From NCBI RefSeq assembly GCF_000330725.2, contig NZ_AMZY02000006.1, positions 124,001 to 188,000 of the forward strand: 64,000 nt of DNA, given 5' to 3'. Below the pieces are notes generated by a model. That model worked only from the letters and a program-made list of their open reading frames with translations, was not told the origin of the DNA and did no database searches. The position numbers and the translations under genes are program-made. Shown piece after piece: positions 46,566-55,774 of the stretch. Position 1 is the first letter of the stretch. Each line of letters opens with the position of its first letter. This DNA comes from Mariniradius saccharolyticus AK6 (GTDB lineage Bacteria; Bacteroidota; Bacteroidia; Cytophagales; Cyclobacteriaceae).

Positions 46566-46678
46566 GAGGACCGCCTCATCGTAAAAGCAAATGAAGCTCA
46601 AAATAAATTATCCATATCCAATAACAGGAACGACGCGACAGTCTTGAATCTCAAGTTTAGCGTCTCAAATCTAAAAAC

Positions 46679-47221
46679 ATGAAAACCTCAGAATTCACCC
46701 AAATCCTCGAAAAAAGCCCAGGAAAGGCGCTTTTCTTCGAATACCAAGCTGGCCAATATGTGCGGCCGGACTTTCACATTACGGAAATTAAGAATGTCAA
46801 CTTCGATACGGTGGATTGTGGCGGCATACGCAACCAATGGTCTGAAGTACATGTCCAACTGTGGGAAAATGAAATCCCGGAGCCCAACCATGCGGTAGAC
46901 ACAGCCAAGGCACTGAAAATCTTTGAAGTGGTCAACCGCGTCCGGGAAACGTATCCAGCCTCCGAAATCAAGTTTGAGTACGGCAATTCCAAGTTTCCGA
47001 CGGCAATTTTGCCCATCCACCAAATCAAGGATACCGGCAATGCTTTGATCGTCCAATTGGTACCAGACCAAACCACCTGCAAGGCGAAGGACCGGGCAAC
47101 CACTCCGGAAGAAAAAGCAGCCGCCTGCTGTGCGCCTGTGACCGAAGAACCAAAAATCAGGATTTCCCTTGCTTCCCTCCAGACAGCAAACAGCTGTGAG
47201 CCTGGATCGGGATGCTGTTAA
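46679..47221 (+). CDS. DUF6428-like protein with Cys-rich tail (arsenic operon)
   Basis: 180 residues. The compact N-terminal domain begins 'MKTSEFTQILEKSPGKALFF' and continues 'ITEIKNVNFDTVDCGGIRNQW', 'EVHVQLWENEIPEP' and 'IKFEYGNSKFPTAILPI', matching DUF6428-type proteins found in ars operons. The C-terminal about 40 residues add Cys pairs: 'AAACCAPV' and 'NSCEPGSGCC'. They resemble thiol ligands for As(III). Function unknown: an arsenite chaperone or sensor is plausible. Separated from arsR by 168 bp of repeats. Confidence 0.85.
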   Translation: MKTSEFTQILEKSPGKALFFEYQAGQYVRPDFHITEIKNVNFDTVDCGGIRNQWSEVHVQLWENEIPEPNHAVDTAKALKIFEVVNRVRETYPASEIKFEYGNSKFPTAILPIHQIKDTGNALIVQLVPDQTTCKAKDRATTPEEKAAACCAPVTEEPKIRISLASLQTANSCEPGSGCC

Positions 47222-47226
47222 TCATT

Positions 47227-47281
47227 GTACCATGTACCAAGAATGGTGTAATCTTGGTACTTCGTACTTGGTACATGGTAC
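47227..47281. repeat. 15-bp perfect inverted repeat
   Basis: GTACCATGTACCAAG (47227-47241) and CTTGGTACATGGTAC (47267-47281) with a 25-nt loop that itself contains CTTGGTAC and CGTAC words. It fills the gap between the DUF6428-like gene and the arsC-like gene. It could act as an RNA hairpin that sets expression ratios. GTAC-rich repeats of this sort can also be inert. Confidence 0.8.
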
Positions 47282-47297
47282 CTAAAAAAACACGATC

Positions 47298-47909
47298 ATG
47301 ACCCTATACCCACAACTCGCAGCCAGCATTGAGAAGGCCAAAACCCTTCCAATTCCCGAAGAGCGCACAGAAATTCTCCAAGTCCTCATCGATTACGTCC
47401 AAGAAAAAATCGACAAAGGACAGGAAATCAACTTGAACTTCATTTGTACCCACAACTCCCGCCGGAGCCAATTTTCCCAGATTTGGGGAAAAGTGGCTGC
47501 TGCCTATCATGGCATTGAGGTCAATTCATTTTCGGGTGGTGTGGAAGTCACAGCCTTCAATGAAAGGGCCGTATCATCCATCCAGCGGTTTGGTTTCAAA
47601 GTGAGCAAAGAAGGAAAAGGCAATCCCAAGTATTTTGTGTTTTACTCCAACGACGAGGACCCTATCGTCGCGTTCAGCAAAGTATACGACGACCCGGCCA
47701 ATGCGCCTGCACGGTTTGCCGCCGTGATGACTTGCTCCCATGCCGACGAAAATTGTCCTTTCATTCCGGGTGCCGAGGCCAGAATTCCGGTGCGCTATGA
47801 GGACCCAAAAGCATTTGACGATACGGCCCTGGAAGCAGAGAAATACGACGAGCGTTCTTTGCAGATTGCTTCGGAGATGTTGTATGTTTTTTCCCGTATC
47901 AAAAAGTAA
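47298..47909 (+). CDS. arsenate reductase-like low-molecular-weight phosphatase
   Basis: 203 residues. The phosphatase P-loop C-x5-R is at C50-R56 ('FICTHNSRRSQFSQIW'). Further Cys lie in 'AAVMTCSHADENCPFIPG' and can serve the intramolecular disulfide cascade of thioredoxin-linked ArsC. An N-terminal about 45-residue helical extension is present. It reduces arsenate to arsenite, which the adjacent Acr3 exports. Its TAA shares one base with the acr3 ATG. Confidence 0.9.
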   Translation: MTLYPQLAASIEKAKTLPIPEERTEILQVLIDYVQEKIDKGQEINLNFICTHNSRRSQFSQIWGKVAAAYHGIEVNSFSGGVEVTAFNERAVSSIQRFGFKVSKEGKGNPKYFVFYSNDEDPIVAFSKVYDDPANAPARFAAVMTCSHADENCPFIPGAEARIPVRYEDPKAFDDTALEAEKYDERSLQIASEMLYVFSRIKK

Positions 47910-48940
47910 TGAATACCAACAAAAAGCAGATCGCCTTTTTCGAGCGGTACCTTTCACTTTGGGTTGCCTTGTGCATCGGTGCGGGAGTCGCCATCGGTCA
48001 TTTTGCCGGGGATACGATGGGCATATTGGCGAAAATGGAAATCTACAATGTTAACATTCCGATCGCTATCTTGATCTGGTTGATGATTTACCCGATGATG
48101 CTGCAGATCGATTTCGGATCAGTCACAAATGTGGGAAAGGCGCCGAAAGGCCTGATATGGACTGTGATCATCAATTGGCTGATCAAGCCGTTCACAATGG
48201 CATTCTTTGCTTGGATTTTCTTTGAAAAACTGTATTCCGCTTACATCGAACCGGAAATGGCAGGGGAATACATTGCCGGCGCCATTCTGCTAGGCGTGGC
48301 ACCTTGCACGGCAATGGTGTTTGTCTGGTCCTACCTAACTGATGGAGATCCGAATTACACCTTGGTTCAGGTTTCGGTCAATGACTTGATCATTTTGGTG
48401 GCTTTTGTGCCATTGGTTGGACTGCTACTGGGCATTACCAACGTAACGATTCCCTATGAAACCTTGGTGTCCTCGGTGGTGATTTTTGTAGTAATACCGC
48501 TGTTGGCCGGCGTGATTACCAACAAATCGCTGATTCGACAAAAAGGAGAAGAATGGTTCAAAAACGAATTCCTTCCAAAGTTTAAGCCTGTCAGTATCAT
48601 TGCCCTTTTGTTGACATTGGTTTTGTTGTTCGCTTTCCAAGGACCAAACATTCTAAACAACCCACTTATTATTGTGCTGATTGCAGTTCCACTTATCATC
48701 CAAACCTACTTTATCTTTTTCTTGGCATGGTATGGGGGCAAGAAACTCAAGCTGGCACACCCAATCTGCGCACCAGCGGCCATGATCGGAGCAAGCAATT
48801 TCTTTGAATTGGCAGTTGCAGTCGCAATCGCCTTATTCGGATTGCAGAGTCCCGCGGCATTGGTCACGGTAGTCGGAGTTTTGGTAGAGGTGCCAGTGAT
48901 GCTGAGCTTGGTGGCTTTGGCGAATAAGTGGAGGTATTGA
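47909..48940 (+). CDS. acr3: Acr3-family arsenite efflux permease
   Basis: 343 residues, ten transmembrane helices. Diagnostic motifs: 'LSLWVALCIGAGVAIGHFAG' near the start, 'PIAILIWLMIYPMMLQIDF', 'GVAPCTAMVFVWSYLTDGDP' with the Cys needed for transport, and 'HPICAPAAMIGASNFFELAV'. It pumps arsenite out through the inner membrane using the proton gradient. Last gene of the operon, convergent with an outer-membrane-barrel gene. Confidence 0.96.
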   Translation: MNTNKKQIAFFERYLSLWVALCIGAGVAIGHFAGDTMGILAKMEIYNVNIPIAILIWLMIYPMMLQIDFGSVTNVGKAPKGLIWTVIINWLIKPFTMAFFAWIFFEKLYSAYIEPEMAGEYIAGAILLGVAPCTAMVFVWSYLTDGDPNYTLVQVSVNDLIILVAFVPLVGLLLGITNVTIPYETLVSSVVIFVVIPLLAGVITNKSLIRQKGEEWFKNEFLPKFKPVSIIALLLTLVLLFAFQGPNILNNPLIIVLIAVPLIIQTYFIFFLAWYGGKKLKLAHPICAPAAMIGASNFFELAVAVAIALFGLQSPAALVTVVGVLVEVPVMLSLVALANKWRY

Positions 48941-48971
48941 ATCGAGATTTAATTGTCTACCTTTTAGATTT

Positions 48972-49580
48972 TCATTTCTTACCGAAATTGAATCGTAATT
49001 TATAATTGACATTGATGAATAAAGGAAAATCATTGTCTGCTCCATATGCTGAAATACTGGCTGCATTTCTTATGTTAGGATTTTTTGTTTTCCACTCAGC
49101 TTCAAGTTCCATCATCAGGCCTATTCGCTGGTATTTATTGTGTAAAATAAAAGAATCAGGATTTTCAGGATCAGTGTAATCATAATCGAAAAGAATTGAT
49201 TGTCCGCCTAACTGAAGGGAGGGGCCGGCGGCAAAAGCCAATTTAAAACCGGAATCACGCTGGAGGATATCATATTTAAGCATGGGAGTAATAAAAATAC
49301 CAGAAGATTGATCCATACTTTTTTGACCAGGGAAGACTTCTTTGTTTTCCAAATTTCCTAGAGATTGATAAAATGAAATTCCGGCATTCAGGGAAGTTCT
49401 TTTCCCCAATCTATAATTGACCTCATTGGTCATATTCAAACCCCAAAGCTTGTTGCTTCTATCAACAGAGACGCCGCCTCCGATCGAGTATTGAAATTTT
49501 GGTTTTTCTGTTTGAGCCGAAGAGACTATAGGCGCAAAACCCAAAAAGAAAAGGAGGAGAAACCGTAGATTTGTTTTCAT
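48972..49580 (-). CDS. outer-membrane beta-barrel protein, PorT/OmpA-barrel-like
   Basis: 202 residues from ATG 49580. A signal peptide ends near 'SSAQTEKP'. Alternating beta-strand pattern throughout: 'FQYSIGGGVSVDRSN', 'GKRTSLNAGISFYQSLG', 'FKLAFAAGPSLQLGG', and the final strand 'FINVNYKLRFNFGKK' with aromatic last strand. Small 8-stranded barrel, function unknown. Monocistronic. Confidence 0.75.
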   Translation of the reverse strand: MKTNLRFLLLFFLGFAPIVSSAQTEKPKFQYSIGGGVSVDRSNKLWGLNMTNEVNYRLGKRTSLNAGISFYQSLGNLENKEVFPGQKSMDQSSGIFITPMLKYDILQRDSGFKLAFAAGPSLQLGGQSILFDYDYTDPENPDSFILHNKYQRIGLMMELEAEWKTKNPNIRNAASISAYGADNDFPLFINVNYKLRFNFGKK

Positions 49581-50036
49581 AGTCAGTACCAATTAAAGTT
49601 TGAATTTCAAATGTCAGAAAACTTAATTATTCGAAAAACTAAATTTAGATTTTTTAACTAAGCATTTGTTAAATAAGCTGAATTAAAAACTAGGGCATCA
49701 AGTTGGCAGGAAACGATTTGCTCATTCGTTACTTCATTTTTTTAAGGACCCGGTCAAAAAAGTCTCCAGTTTTCGGTATGATAGGAAGACTAGTGGTATT
49801 TTTGGGTAGATTAAGCAAATACACATGACATAAAATTGGAAAAAGGTCTCGTGTCTAAATGCCAATATTCATTCGGGGTTTCTGATAATTCAGAAACTTT
49901 CCCAAAGTTTTAGACTTTGGGAAAGGTCTTGATCAAATCAAAAAAATGACCGCAATTGAGTTAGATTCAAGTGATTTCCTTTTAAGATACTATTTTACTT
50001 TTCCTTAGTTTTTAAACTTTGGAAAAGGTCTACTTA
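49581..50036. other. 456-bp gene-free region with repeated hairpin motif
   Basis: No gene seen. A 12-bp perfect hairpin, CTTTCCCAAAGT (49897-49908) / ACTTTGGGAAAG (49914-49925), is followed by GGTCT. A similar imperfect hairpin lies at 49998-50032 with ACTTTGGAAAAGGTCT, and the word GGAAAAAGGTCT recurs near 49838. Read on the minus strand, the hairpin next to 50037 may terminate purU. Confidence 0.7.
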
Positions 50037-50891
50037 TCAATAAAAAATCACCGTCTTGTTCCTGTAAGCCAATACCTTCCGTTCGAGATGGTACTTGATG
50101 GCTTTGGAAAGGACTACTTTCTCCACGTCTTGGCCGATTTGGACAAGGTCGGCAGGAGAGTTGTGGTGGCGGACACGGGCGATCTCCTGCTCAATGATAG
50201 GTCCCGCATCCAGTTCCTCGGTTACATAGTGGGCAGTCGCACCGATGATCTTTACACCCCGTTCGTAGGCCGCATGGTAAGGCTTGGCCCCCACAAATGC
50301 CGGCAAAAAGGAATGGTGGATGTTGATAATCTTATTGGGGTAGTTACGGATAAATTCCCCGCTGAGGATCTGCATATACCGTGCAAGAACGACAAAGTCA
50401 ACCCGATGCTCATTGAGTAGCTCAAGCTGCCTTTCTTCAGCATCTTCCTTATTGGCTTTTTCAACAGGAAGGTAATGAAAAGGGATCCCAAAGGCTTCTA
50501 CCACCTTTTTGTGATCGGGATGGTTGGAGATAACCAAAGGAATCTCGACTTCAAACTGCCCTGAATAATACCTACTCAAGATATCGATGAGGCAATGCGA
50601 AAGTTTGGAGACAAAGATGGCCATCCTTGGCTTCCGATAGTTGAAAAACAAATCAAACTCCATGTCGAATACCTTGGCTACCTTCGCCTCGAAGACAGGT
50701 TCGATTTCCTCTTTTTTCAGGGCAAAGGAATCGAGTTCCCAAGACACCCGCATAAAAAACATACCGATCTCCTGGTCTACATGTTGGTCAATCTCCAGGA
50801 TGTTTCCGTGATAGGAAAACAAAAAATCGGACACTCTGGCAACGATCCCTTTCTGGTCCTTGCACTGGATAATCAAAATTGCTTTTTTCAT
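50037..50891 (-). CDS. purU: formyltetrahydrofolate deformylase
   Basis: 284 residues. An N-terminal ACT domain ('AILIIQCKDQKGIVARVSDF') is followed by a formyltransferase-fold domain with 'INIHHSFLPAFVGAKPYHAA' (catalytic Asn-His) and 'ATAHYVTEELDAGPII' (Asp). The enzyme hydrolyses 10-formyl-THF to formate and THF, feeding purine synthesis and balancing one-carbon pools. The gene starts 11 bp after the SNF2 helicase stop, so they are probably co-transcribed. Confidence 0.96.
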   Translation of the reverse strand: MKKAILIIQCKDQKGIVARVSDFLFSYHGNILEIDQHVDQEIGMFFMRVSWELDSFALKKEEIEPVFEAKVAKVFDMEFDLFFNYRKPRMAIFVSKLSHCLIDILSRYYSGQFEVEIPLVISNHPDHKKVVEAFGIPFHYLPVEKANKEDAEERQLELLNEHRVDFVVLARYMQILSGEFIRNYPNKIINIHHSFLPAFVGAKPYHAAYERGVKIIGATAHYVTEELDAGPIIEQEIARVRHHNSPADLVQIGQDVEKVVLSKAIKYHLERKVLAYRNKTVIFY

Positions 50892-50902
50892 AGATTAAAT
50901 AA

Positions 50903-53830
50903 TTATTCCAACAATGCCTCAATATCTTCTTTGCTGAGGCTTTTTACAAAACTTTCTTCGGTACTGATCAATTCTCCCGCCAAGGCCATCTTGCGTTCTT
51001 GCAATGCCATGATTTTCTCTTCGACGGTATTTCGGGTGATGAATTTGTAAATGATGACTTTGTTTTCCTGACCAATCCGGTGTGCCCGGTCAATAGCCTG
51101 TGCTTCGACCGCGGGATTCCACCACGGATCAAGGAGAAAAACATACTCCGCCCGGGTCAGGTTGAGGCCAACGCCGCCGGCCTTGAGGGAAATGAGAAAC
51201 AATTTGATGTCTGGATTCTCCTGAAATGCCTTGACCTGTCCTTGCCTGTCTTTGGTAGCGCCATCCAGGTAGGCATATTGGATTTTCTCCTCCTGCAAAA
51301 ATTCTTTCACAATCGCCAAATGCCGCACAAACTGGCTAAATACCAACACCTTGTGCCCTTCGCTGACAGTGGCTTTGATCATATGGGTGATATCTTCCAG
51401 TTTCCCCGAATCGCTTGTGTAGTCTTTATCGGTAAGCTTCGGATGGTTGGCCATCTGCCGGAGCTGCGTCAAACCACGCAACAAGGTGAACTGTTGGTTT
51501 TTTATGCCAGGGACACCCAGCTCACTCACAATCTTTTCCCGGTAATAACCCTTCACTTGCTCATAGGCCTTTTCCTGAGCCTCGGTCATGGTAGAATACT
51601 TCACATTAATGACCTTTTCTGGAAGCTCGGTGGCCACTTGACTCTTAAGCCTACGCAATATAAAGGGCTTAATCATCGCATGGAGCTTTGCGGCCTTGTC
51701 CTTGTCATTCATCTTTTCTATCGGCAACAGAAACTGTCGCTTGAAGGTATTTTGGTTTCCCAAAAGACCGCGATTGATAAAATTCATTTGGGACCAAAGG
51801 TCCATCGTTCCGTTTTCGACCGGTGTTCCTGTGAGGATCAGCCTTTGCCTGCAATTCAACTCGTTGACAGCTTTGGCGATAATGCTACCTGGATTTTTGA
51901 TCGCCTGCGATTCGTCCAAAATCACATAATTGAAACGAAAATCCTTCAACACATCCAAGTCCAACCTTGTGATCCCATATGAAGTGAGCACCAGGTCATA
52001 ATTGGCAAACTGTGCACTTTCCTTGATGCGTTGACCGCCTGTGTAGACGAGTATCCGGAGATTTGGCGTAAACTTGCGCGCCTCCAATTCCCAATTGTAG
52101 ATCAGCGAAGTCGGCATTACCAAAAGGGAAGTAGACTCCGGAAACTGTTCTTTCTCATGGGCCAGCAGCGCGAGTGTCTGCACGGTCTTTCCCAAACCCA
52201 TATCGTCCGCCAAGCATCCGCCAAACTTATATTCCGCCAAAAACCGCAGCCAATTGTAGCCGGCCTTTTGGTAGGGACGGAGGGTTCCATGGAAGGAAAC
52301 CGGCATTGCATAATCATCTATCTGACTAAAATCCTTCAGCTTTTCGAGCTTTCGACTTAGGGTCAGTTGCAGGAGGTTGTTGGATTGGAGCTCTTGGGCG
52401 AGCGCGATGTGGTGTTTTTTGAGTACAAGGGCGTTTTCCTCAGATTCCTGCTCCTCCATAAAGGCAAACATTTCCGAGTAATTCACAAACCAGGAATTGG
52501 GTATCACCGCCAATTCTCCATTGGGAAGTTCAAATTCACTTTTCCCTTGTAAAAGTAGCTTTCGAATTTTTTGAAACGAAATTTCATACGGTCCGAACCG
52601 GATCACCGCATGTACATCAAACCAGTCGATGTTTTCCTTGATCTCAACCGAAATCGCGGCATGGCCGATGAAGTACTTTTTCCCTTTGCTCGAAGTCTGC
52701 TGTATTATTTTAACCCCGATATCTTCAAGATTCTCCTTGTAGCTGCTGATCCAGCCAAAAGCCTTGGACTTGGCCAAGGCAATCTTACCGTTGGAGATCT
52801 CCAACCTAAGATTTTGGAGGTAGTTTGCGTAGAATTTTTCCCTTGACAGATCGCGTACCACTTTATGAAAGACATATTGGTCGCCCCGCTCCTCAAGCTC
52901 GACATTGTTTTCAATTCTGTTCTCGGCCCTAAACGTATAATCGCCATATTGGAATTGCAGATCAAACACCATTTGGTCTTCCACATTTTCCTCCAAAGGA
53001 TTCCCAAAAAGATCCGTCTTCGATTGCGAGGGCAACTCTGTCAATACAAGTAGCGGCTTCGGTTGCGAGTGCTCGACCTTGATATCGAAGCCCACCGCGT
53101 ACACATCAAAAGAGGCAACCAATTGGGTTACGAACTTTTTGTAGTATTCCTTTTCTACTTTCTGGGGAATGACAATAAACTTTTTGTTGAGGAAAGGTTG
53201 GAGCTTTTTGCCGTCGACACCTTTGGTGAAGCTGTATAGGCAGCTATTTACGACCAGCCAAGCAGGCTCATGGCAGATCAGATAGGCGTTTTTGTATTGC
53301 CATTCGAGCTTTTCTCCACCATATTTGATCGTTGGGAAATAGTGCGTATTGTCTTCGTTCTTTCTGAAATGAAACAAGACCGTGGCCTTCTCCGGCATGA
53401 TGTGGATTTCGCGCCAGATTGGATTGCCGTCGTTGCCCATCTCAAATAATCGCTTGCCACCGAGGTTTTCCAAAATCTTGGCACGTAGATTTTCAAGCCT
53501 CGTTTCCAAGAGTTCCTGTACTGGCTTGTTCCCGGATTTTGAATCGTAGATTTTACGCAGAAATTCCTTCGGCTTGAGTTTTTTGGGATTGTACTTCTTG
53601 ATCACTGCTTCCTGCTGCATTTCATCCATCCATTTGATCAGCTTGTAGTCAGTCTCATCCAAGCCCGCATCAAACTCCTTTGCGTTAAGGTGGGAGATGT
53701 TTTGGTGGGCAAAAGAAAGCCTTCCTTTTTCGTCAAGTTGGATCACAAATGATTCAAACAACAGCCCCAAAAATTCGTGGCTGAAAATTGCATAAACTAT
53801 CTGAAAAGGCTGTTCAGGAGATACAATCAT
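50903..53830 (-). CDS. SNF2-family DEAD/DEAH-box helicase
   Basis: 975 residues. The N-terminal about 500 residues are variable, low-homology beta/helix. The SNF2 core starts 'TLRPYQKAGYNWLRFLAEYK'. Walker A is 'DDMGLGKTVQTLALL', motif II is 'DESQAIKNP' (a variant of DEAH), motif III 'LTGTPVENG', and the helicase-C domain has 'VFSQFVRHLAIVKEFL', 'LISLKAGGVGLNL' and 'AIDRAHRIGQ'. Bacterial HepA/RapA-like and SNF2 helicases remodel protein-DNA complexes. The target is unknown. Co-oriented with purU. Confidence 0.94.
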   Translation of the reverse strand: MIVSPEQPFQIVYAIFSHEFLGLLFESFVIQLDEKGRLSFAHQNISHLNAKEFDAGLDETDYKLIKWMDEMQQEAVIKKYNPKKLKPKEFLRKIYDSKSGNKPVQELLETRLENLRAKILENLGGKRLFEMGNDGNPIWREIHIMPEKATVLFHFRKNEDNTHYFPTIKYGGEKLEWQYKNAYLICHEPAWLVVNSCLYSFTKGVDGKKLQPFLNKKFIVIPQKVEKEYYKKFVTQLVASFDVYAVGFDIKVEHSQPKPLLVLTELPSQSKTDLFGNPLEENVEDQMVFDLQFQYGDYTFRAENRIENNVELEERGDQYVFHKVVRDLSREKFYANYLQNLRLEISNGKIALAKSKAFGWISSYKENLEDIGVKIIQQTSSKGKKYFIGHAAISVEIKENIDWFDVHAVIRFGPYEISFQKIRKLLLQGKSEFELPNGELAVIPNSWFVNYSEMFAFMEEQESEENALVLKKHHIALAQELQSNNLLQLTLSRKLEKLKDFSQIDDYAMPVSFHGTLRPYQKAGYNWLRFLAEYKFGGCLADDMGLGKTVQTLALLAHEKEQFPESTSLLVMPTSLIYNWELEARKFTPNLRILVYTGGQRIKESAQFANYDLVLTSYGITRLDLDVLKDFRFNYVILDESQAIKNPGSIIAKAVNELNCRQRLILTGTPVENGTMDLWSQMNFINRGLLGNQNTFKRQFLLPIEKMNDKDKAAKLHAMIKPFILRRLKSQVATELPEKVINVKYSTMTEAQEKAYEQVKGYYREKIVSELGVPGIKNQQFTLLRGLTQLRQMANHPKLTDKDYTSDSGKLEDITHMIKATVSEGHKVLVFSQFVRHLAIVKEFLQEEKIQYAYLDGATKDRQGQVKAFQENPDIKLFLISLKAGGVGLNLTRAEYVFLLDPWWNPAVEAQAIDRAHRIGQENKVIIYKFITRNTVEEKIMALQERKMALAGELISTEESFVKSLSKEDIEALLE

Positions 53831-54272
53831 TTGCTAATCTGAAAGAAACGGACCAATTCCGTCAACAAAACACAATTTTCCTAAGTAAACTAGTTCGAAA
53901 AATACAGATAAAATCGGGATTTGAAAACTCAATGCTGAGCTATTTTCGATCAACTTTCAGTCTTTGTCACAAAATCAAAAAAAGCATATTTGAAGGAAAA
54001 AATCGGGTAGGCGAAAAACTGCTTGATTAAAAAATTTTTTTTCGGTGCTATTGTGTTTTTCTCCATCTCCTCGATTCGGATTGGTAGGATTTTGACTCAA
54101 AAACGAAATATTCATCTCTTCGAAAAATGAACCTGTAAACCACTCGCCAGCCTAATATTGTATTGGGATTTTTAGCACGAAAGGACAAAGCCTCAATGAA
54201 ATAAAATCCACCTTTGATTTCCCCAAATTTTGGTGAATCTTGAATTTTGGATTTATTCTCAACATTGCAAGT
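53831..54272. other. 442-bp gene-free divergent region
   Basis: Between the divergent SNF2 helicase gene and the APC permease gene. AT-rich, with no gene, no clear operator and no strong hairpin seen. Both promoters should lie here. Confidence 0.6.
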
Positions 54273-55763
54273 ATGGCTTTAAGCAGGCAAATGGGTTTGG
54301 CTGGTCTCGTCGCAACGGGGGTCTGTTCCATGATTGGGGCATCCATCCATGTCGTACCCTTTATGATTCAGCGGCATGTTCCGGGCATTGGTCCATATGT
54401 GCTTTGGGCTTTTGTTTTTGCTGCTTTGCCGGCAATCTTGGCGGCCTTGGCTTATGCTTCGCTCGCGACTGCAATGCCGAGGGCTGGTGGAAGCTACCTG
54501 TATGCCAGTCGCGGCCTGCATCCTTATTGGGGATTTGTGGCGAGTTTTTCGCAGTGGTTTGGCCTGTCGATCGTCATCGGCGTGGTGGCTTATGTGACAG
54601 TTCCGTTTTTGCGGGACGTCGCTGCTGCCATGGCATGGGAGCAATTGGCACAAGCTCTCGATTTGGGTTGGGTGCGGGTGTTGCTCGCCTTGGCTTTTCT
54701 ATGGCTTTTTGTCTGGATAAACATCCAGGGTACAAAATCCTACGAAAACGCAGTGCTTCCAATGATGTTTTTGATGTTTGCTTTGGGCGCGATCGTGATC
54801 GTGGCGGGATTTAGTAGCTCCCAAGAGGATTTCCTAGCGGCATACCAGGAACGGCATGGAGGGTCTTGGACAAATGATACTACGGCAACTTTTAGCTGGT
54901 CCACATTTTTTTCTGCCGGAGCAATTCTTTTTGCGAGTTTTATCGGCTTTGATAGCATTGCCCAAGCTGGCGGCGAAGCCAAAAACCCAAGCAAAAAACT
55001 TCCTTTGGCCATTGGCCTGACAATCTTGGTGGTGGGTGCTTTTTACCTGCTGTTTACGGCGGCGGTCTATCATGCGGTACCATGGGCTTTTGTGGCCGAA
55101 CAGGCGATCTCGGCTGACATCACGGCCCCCGGACTGATGGGATACATACTTCCCGCCGGTTGGACCATACTGATTTTGGCTGGCGCAGCCGTTGCCTTGC
55201 TCAATGATCTGCCTGCAATGCTGCTTTCGGTCTCAAGGTTAATGTTTGCTTGGGCAGAGGATGGTATTTTTCCCAAAAAAATCTCCACCATCCATCCGCA
55301 GTACCAAAGCCCGGTCGTGGCATTATGGGCCAGTGGCCTGATTGGGAGTATTGGAATCTTGGGAAGCCATTTTGCTGGGGATTTTTTTCTCGGAATTGAT
55401 ATTATGGTGACCTCCATGATGGTCAATTTCCTCTTGATTTGCCTCACGCTTGCGGTGATCGGGCAGAAAAACCCTGCATTGGCAAAGGAGATCAAGTTTC
55501 TCAACAACCCAAAACCCCGCGAATTCATCGGGTGGACAGGTGTTGTGGTGATGCTGTTTTTCCTTGGCATCCATACCGCCAAGGATCTGCAAGCCACGCG
55601 TGAGGCTTGGTATTTCCATTCCACATGGGTTTGGCTGGCGGTCATGGCAATCGGATCCTTGATATTTTTCTTTCAAATGCAGCAAATGAAAAAGCGCGGA
55701 ATAGATGCCAATAAAAGGTTTCAGCGTCTGCCTGTGGAAAATGGGAAAACCCAAATCAACTAA
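54273..55763 (+). CDS. APC-superfamily amino acid permease
   Basis: 496 residues from ATG 54273 ('MALSRQMGLAGLVATGV'); a TTG 33 bp upstream is less likely. About twelve transmembrane helices. The unwound-helix substrate motif is 'MIGASIHVVPF', and other APC marks are 'PRAGGSYLYASRGL', 'ASFIGFDSIAQAGGEAKNPS' and 'SRLMFAWAEDGIFPKKIS'. It imports an amino acid or amine with a cation. It sits 11 bp upstream of an aldo/keto reductase-RidA fusion, which hints at uptake followed by oxidation of a substrate that releases reactive imines. Confidence 0.93.
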   Translation: MALSRQMGLAGLVATGVCSMIGASIHVVPFMIQRHVPGIGPYVLWAFVFAALPAILAALAYASLATAMPRAGGSYLYASRGLHPYWGFVASFSQWFGLSIVIGVVAYVTVPFLRDVAAAMAWEQLAQALDLGWVRVLLALAFLWLFVWINIQGTKSYENAVLPMMFLMFALGAIVIVAGFSSSQEDFLAAYQERHGGSWTNDTTATFSWSTFFSAGAILFASFIGFDSIAQAGGEAKNPSKKLPLAIGLTILVVGAFYLLFTAAVYHAVPWAFVAEQAISADITAPGLMGYILPAGWTILILAGAAVALLNDLPAMLLSVSRLMFAWAEDGIFPKKISTIHPQYQSPVVALWASGLIGSIGILGSHFAGDFFLGIDIMVTSMMVNFLLICLTLAVIGQKNPALAKEIKFLNNPKPREFIGWTGVVVMLFFLGIHTAKDLQATREAWYFHSTWVWLAVMAIGSLIFFFQMQQMKKRGIDANKRFQRLPVENGKTQIN

Positions 55764-55774
55764 CCGATGAAAAA

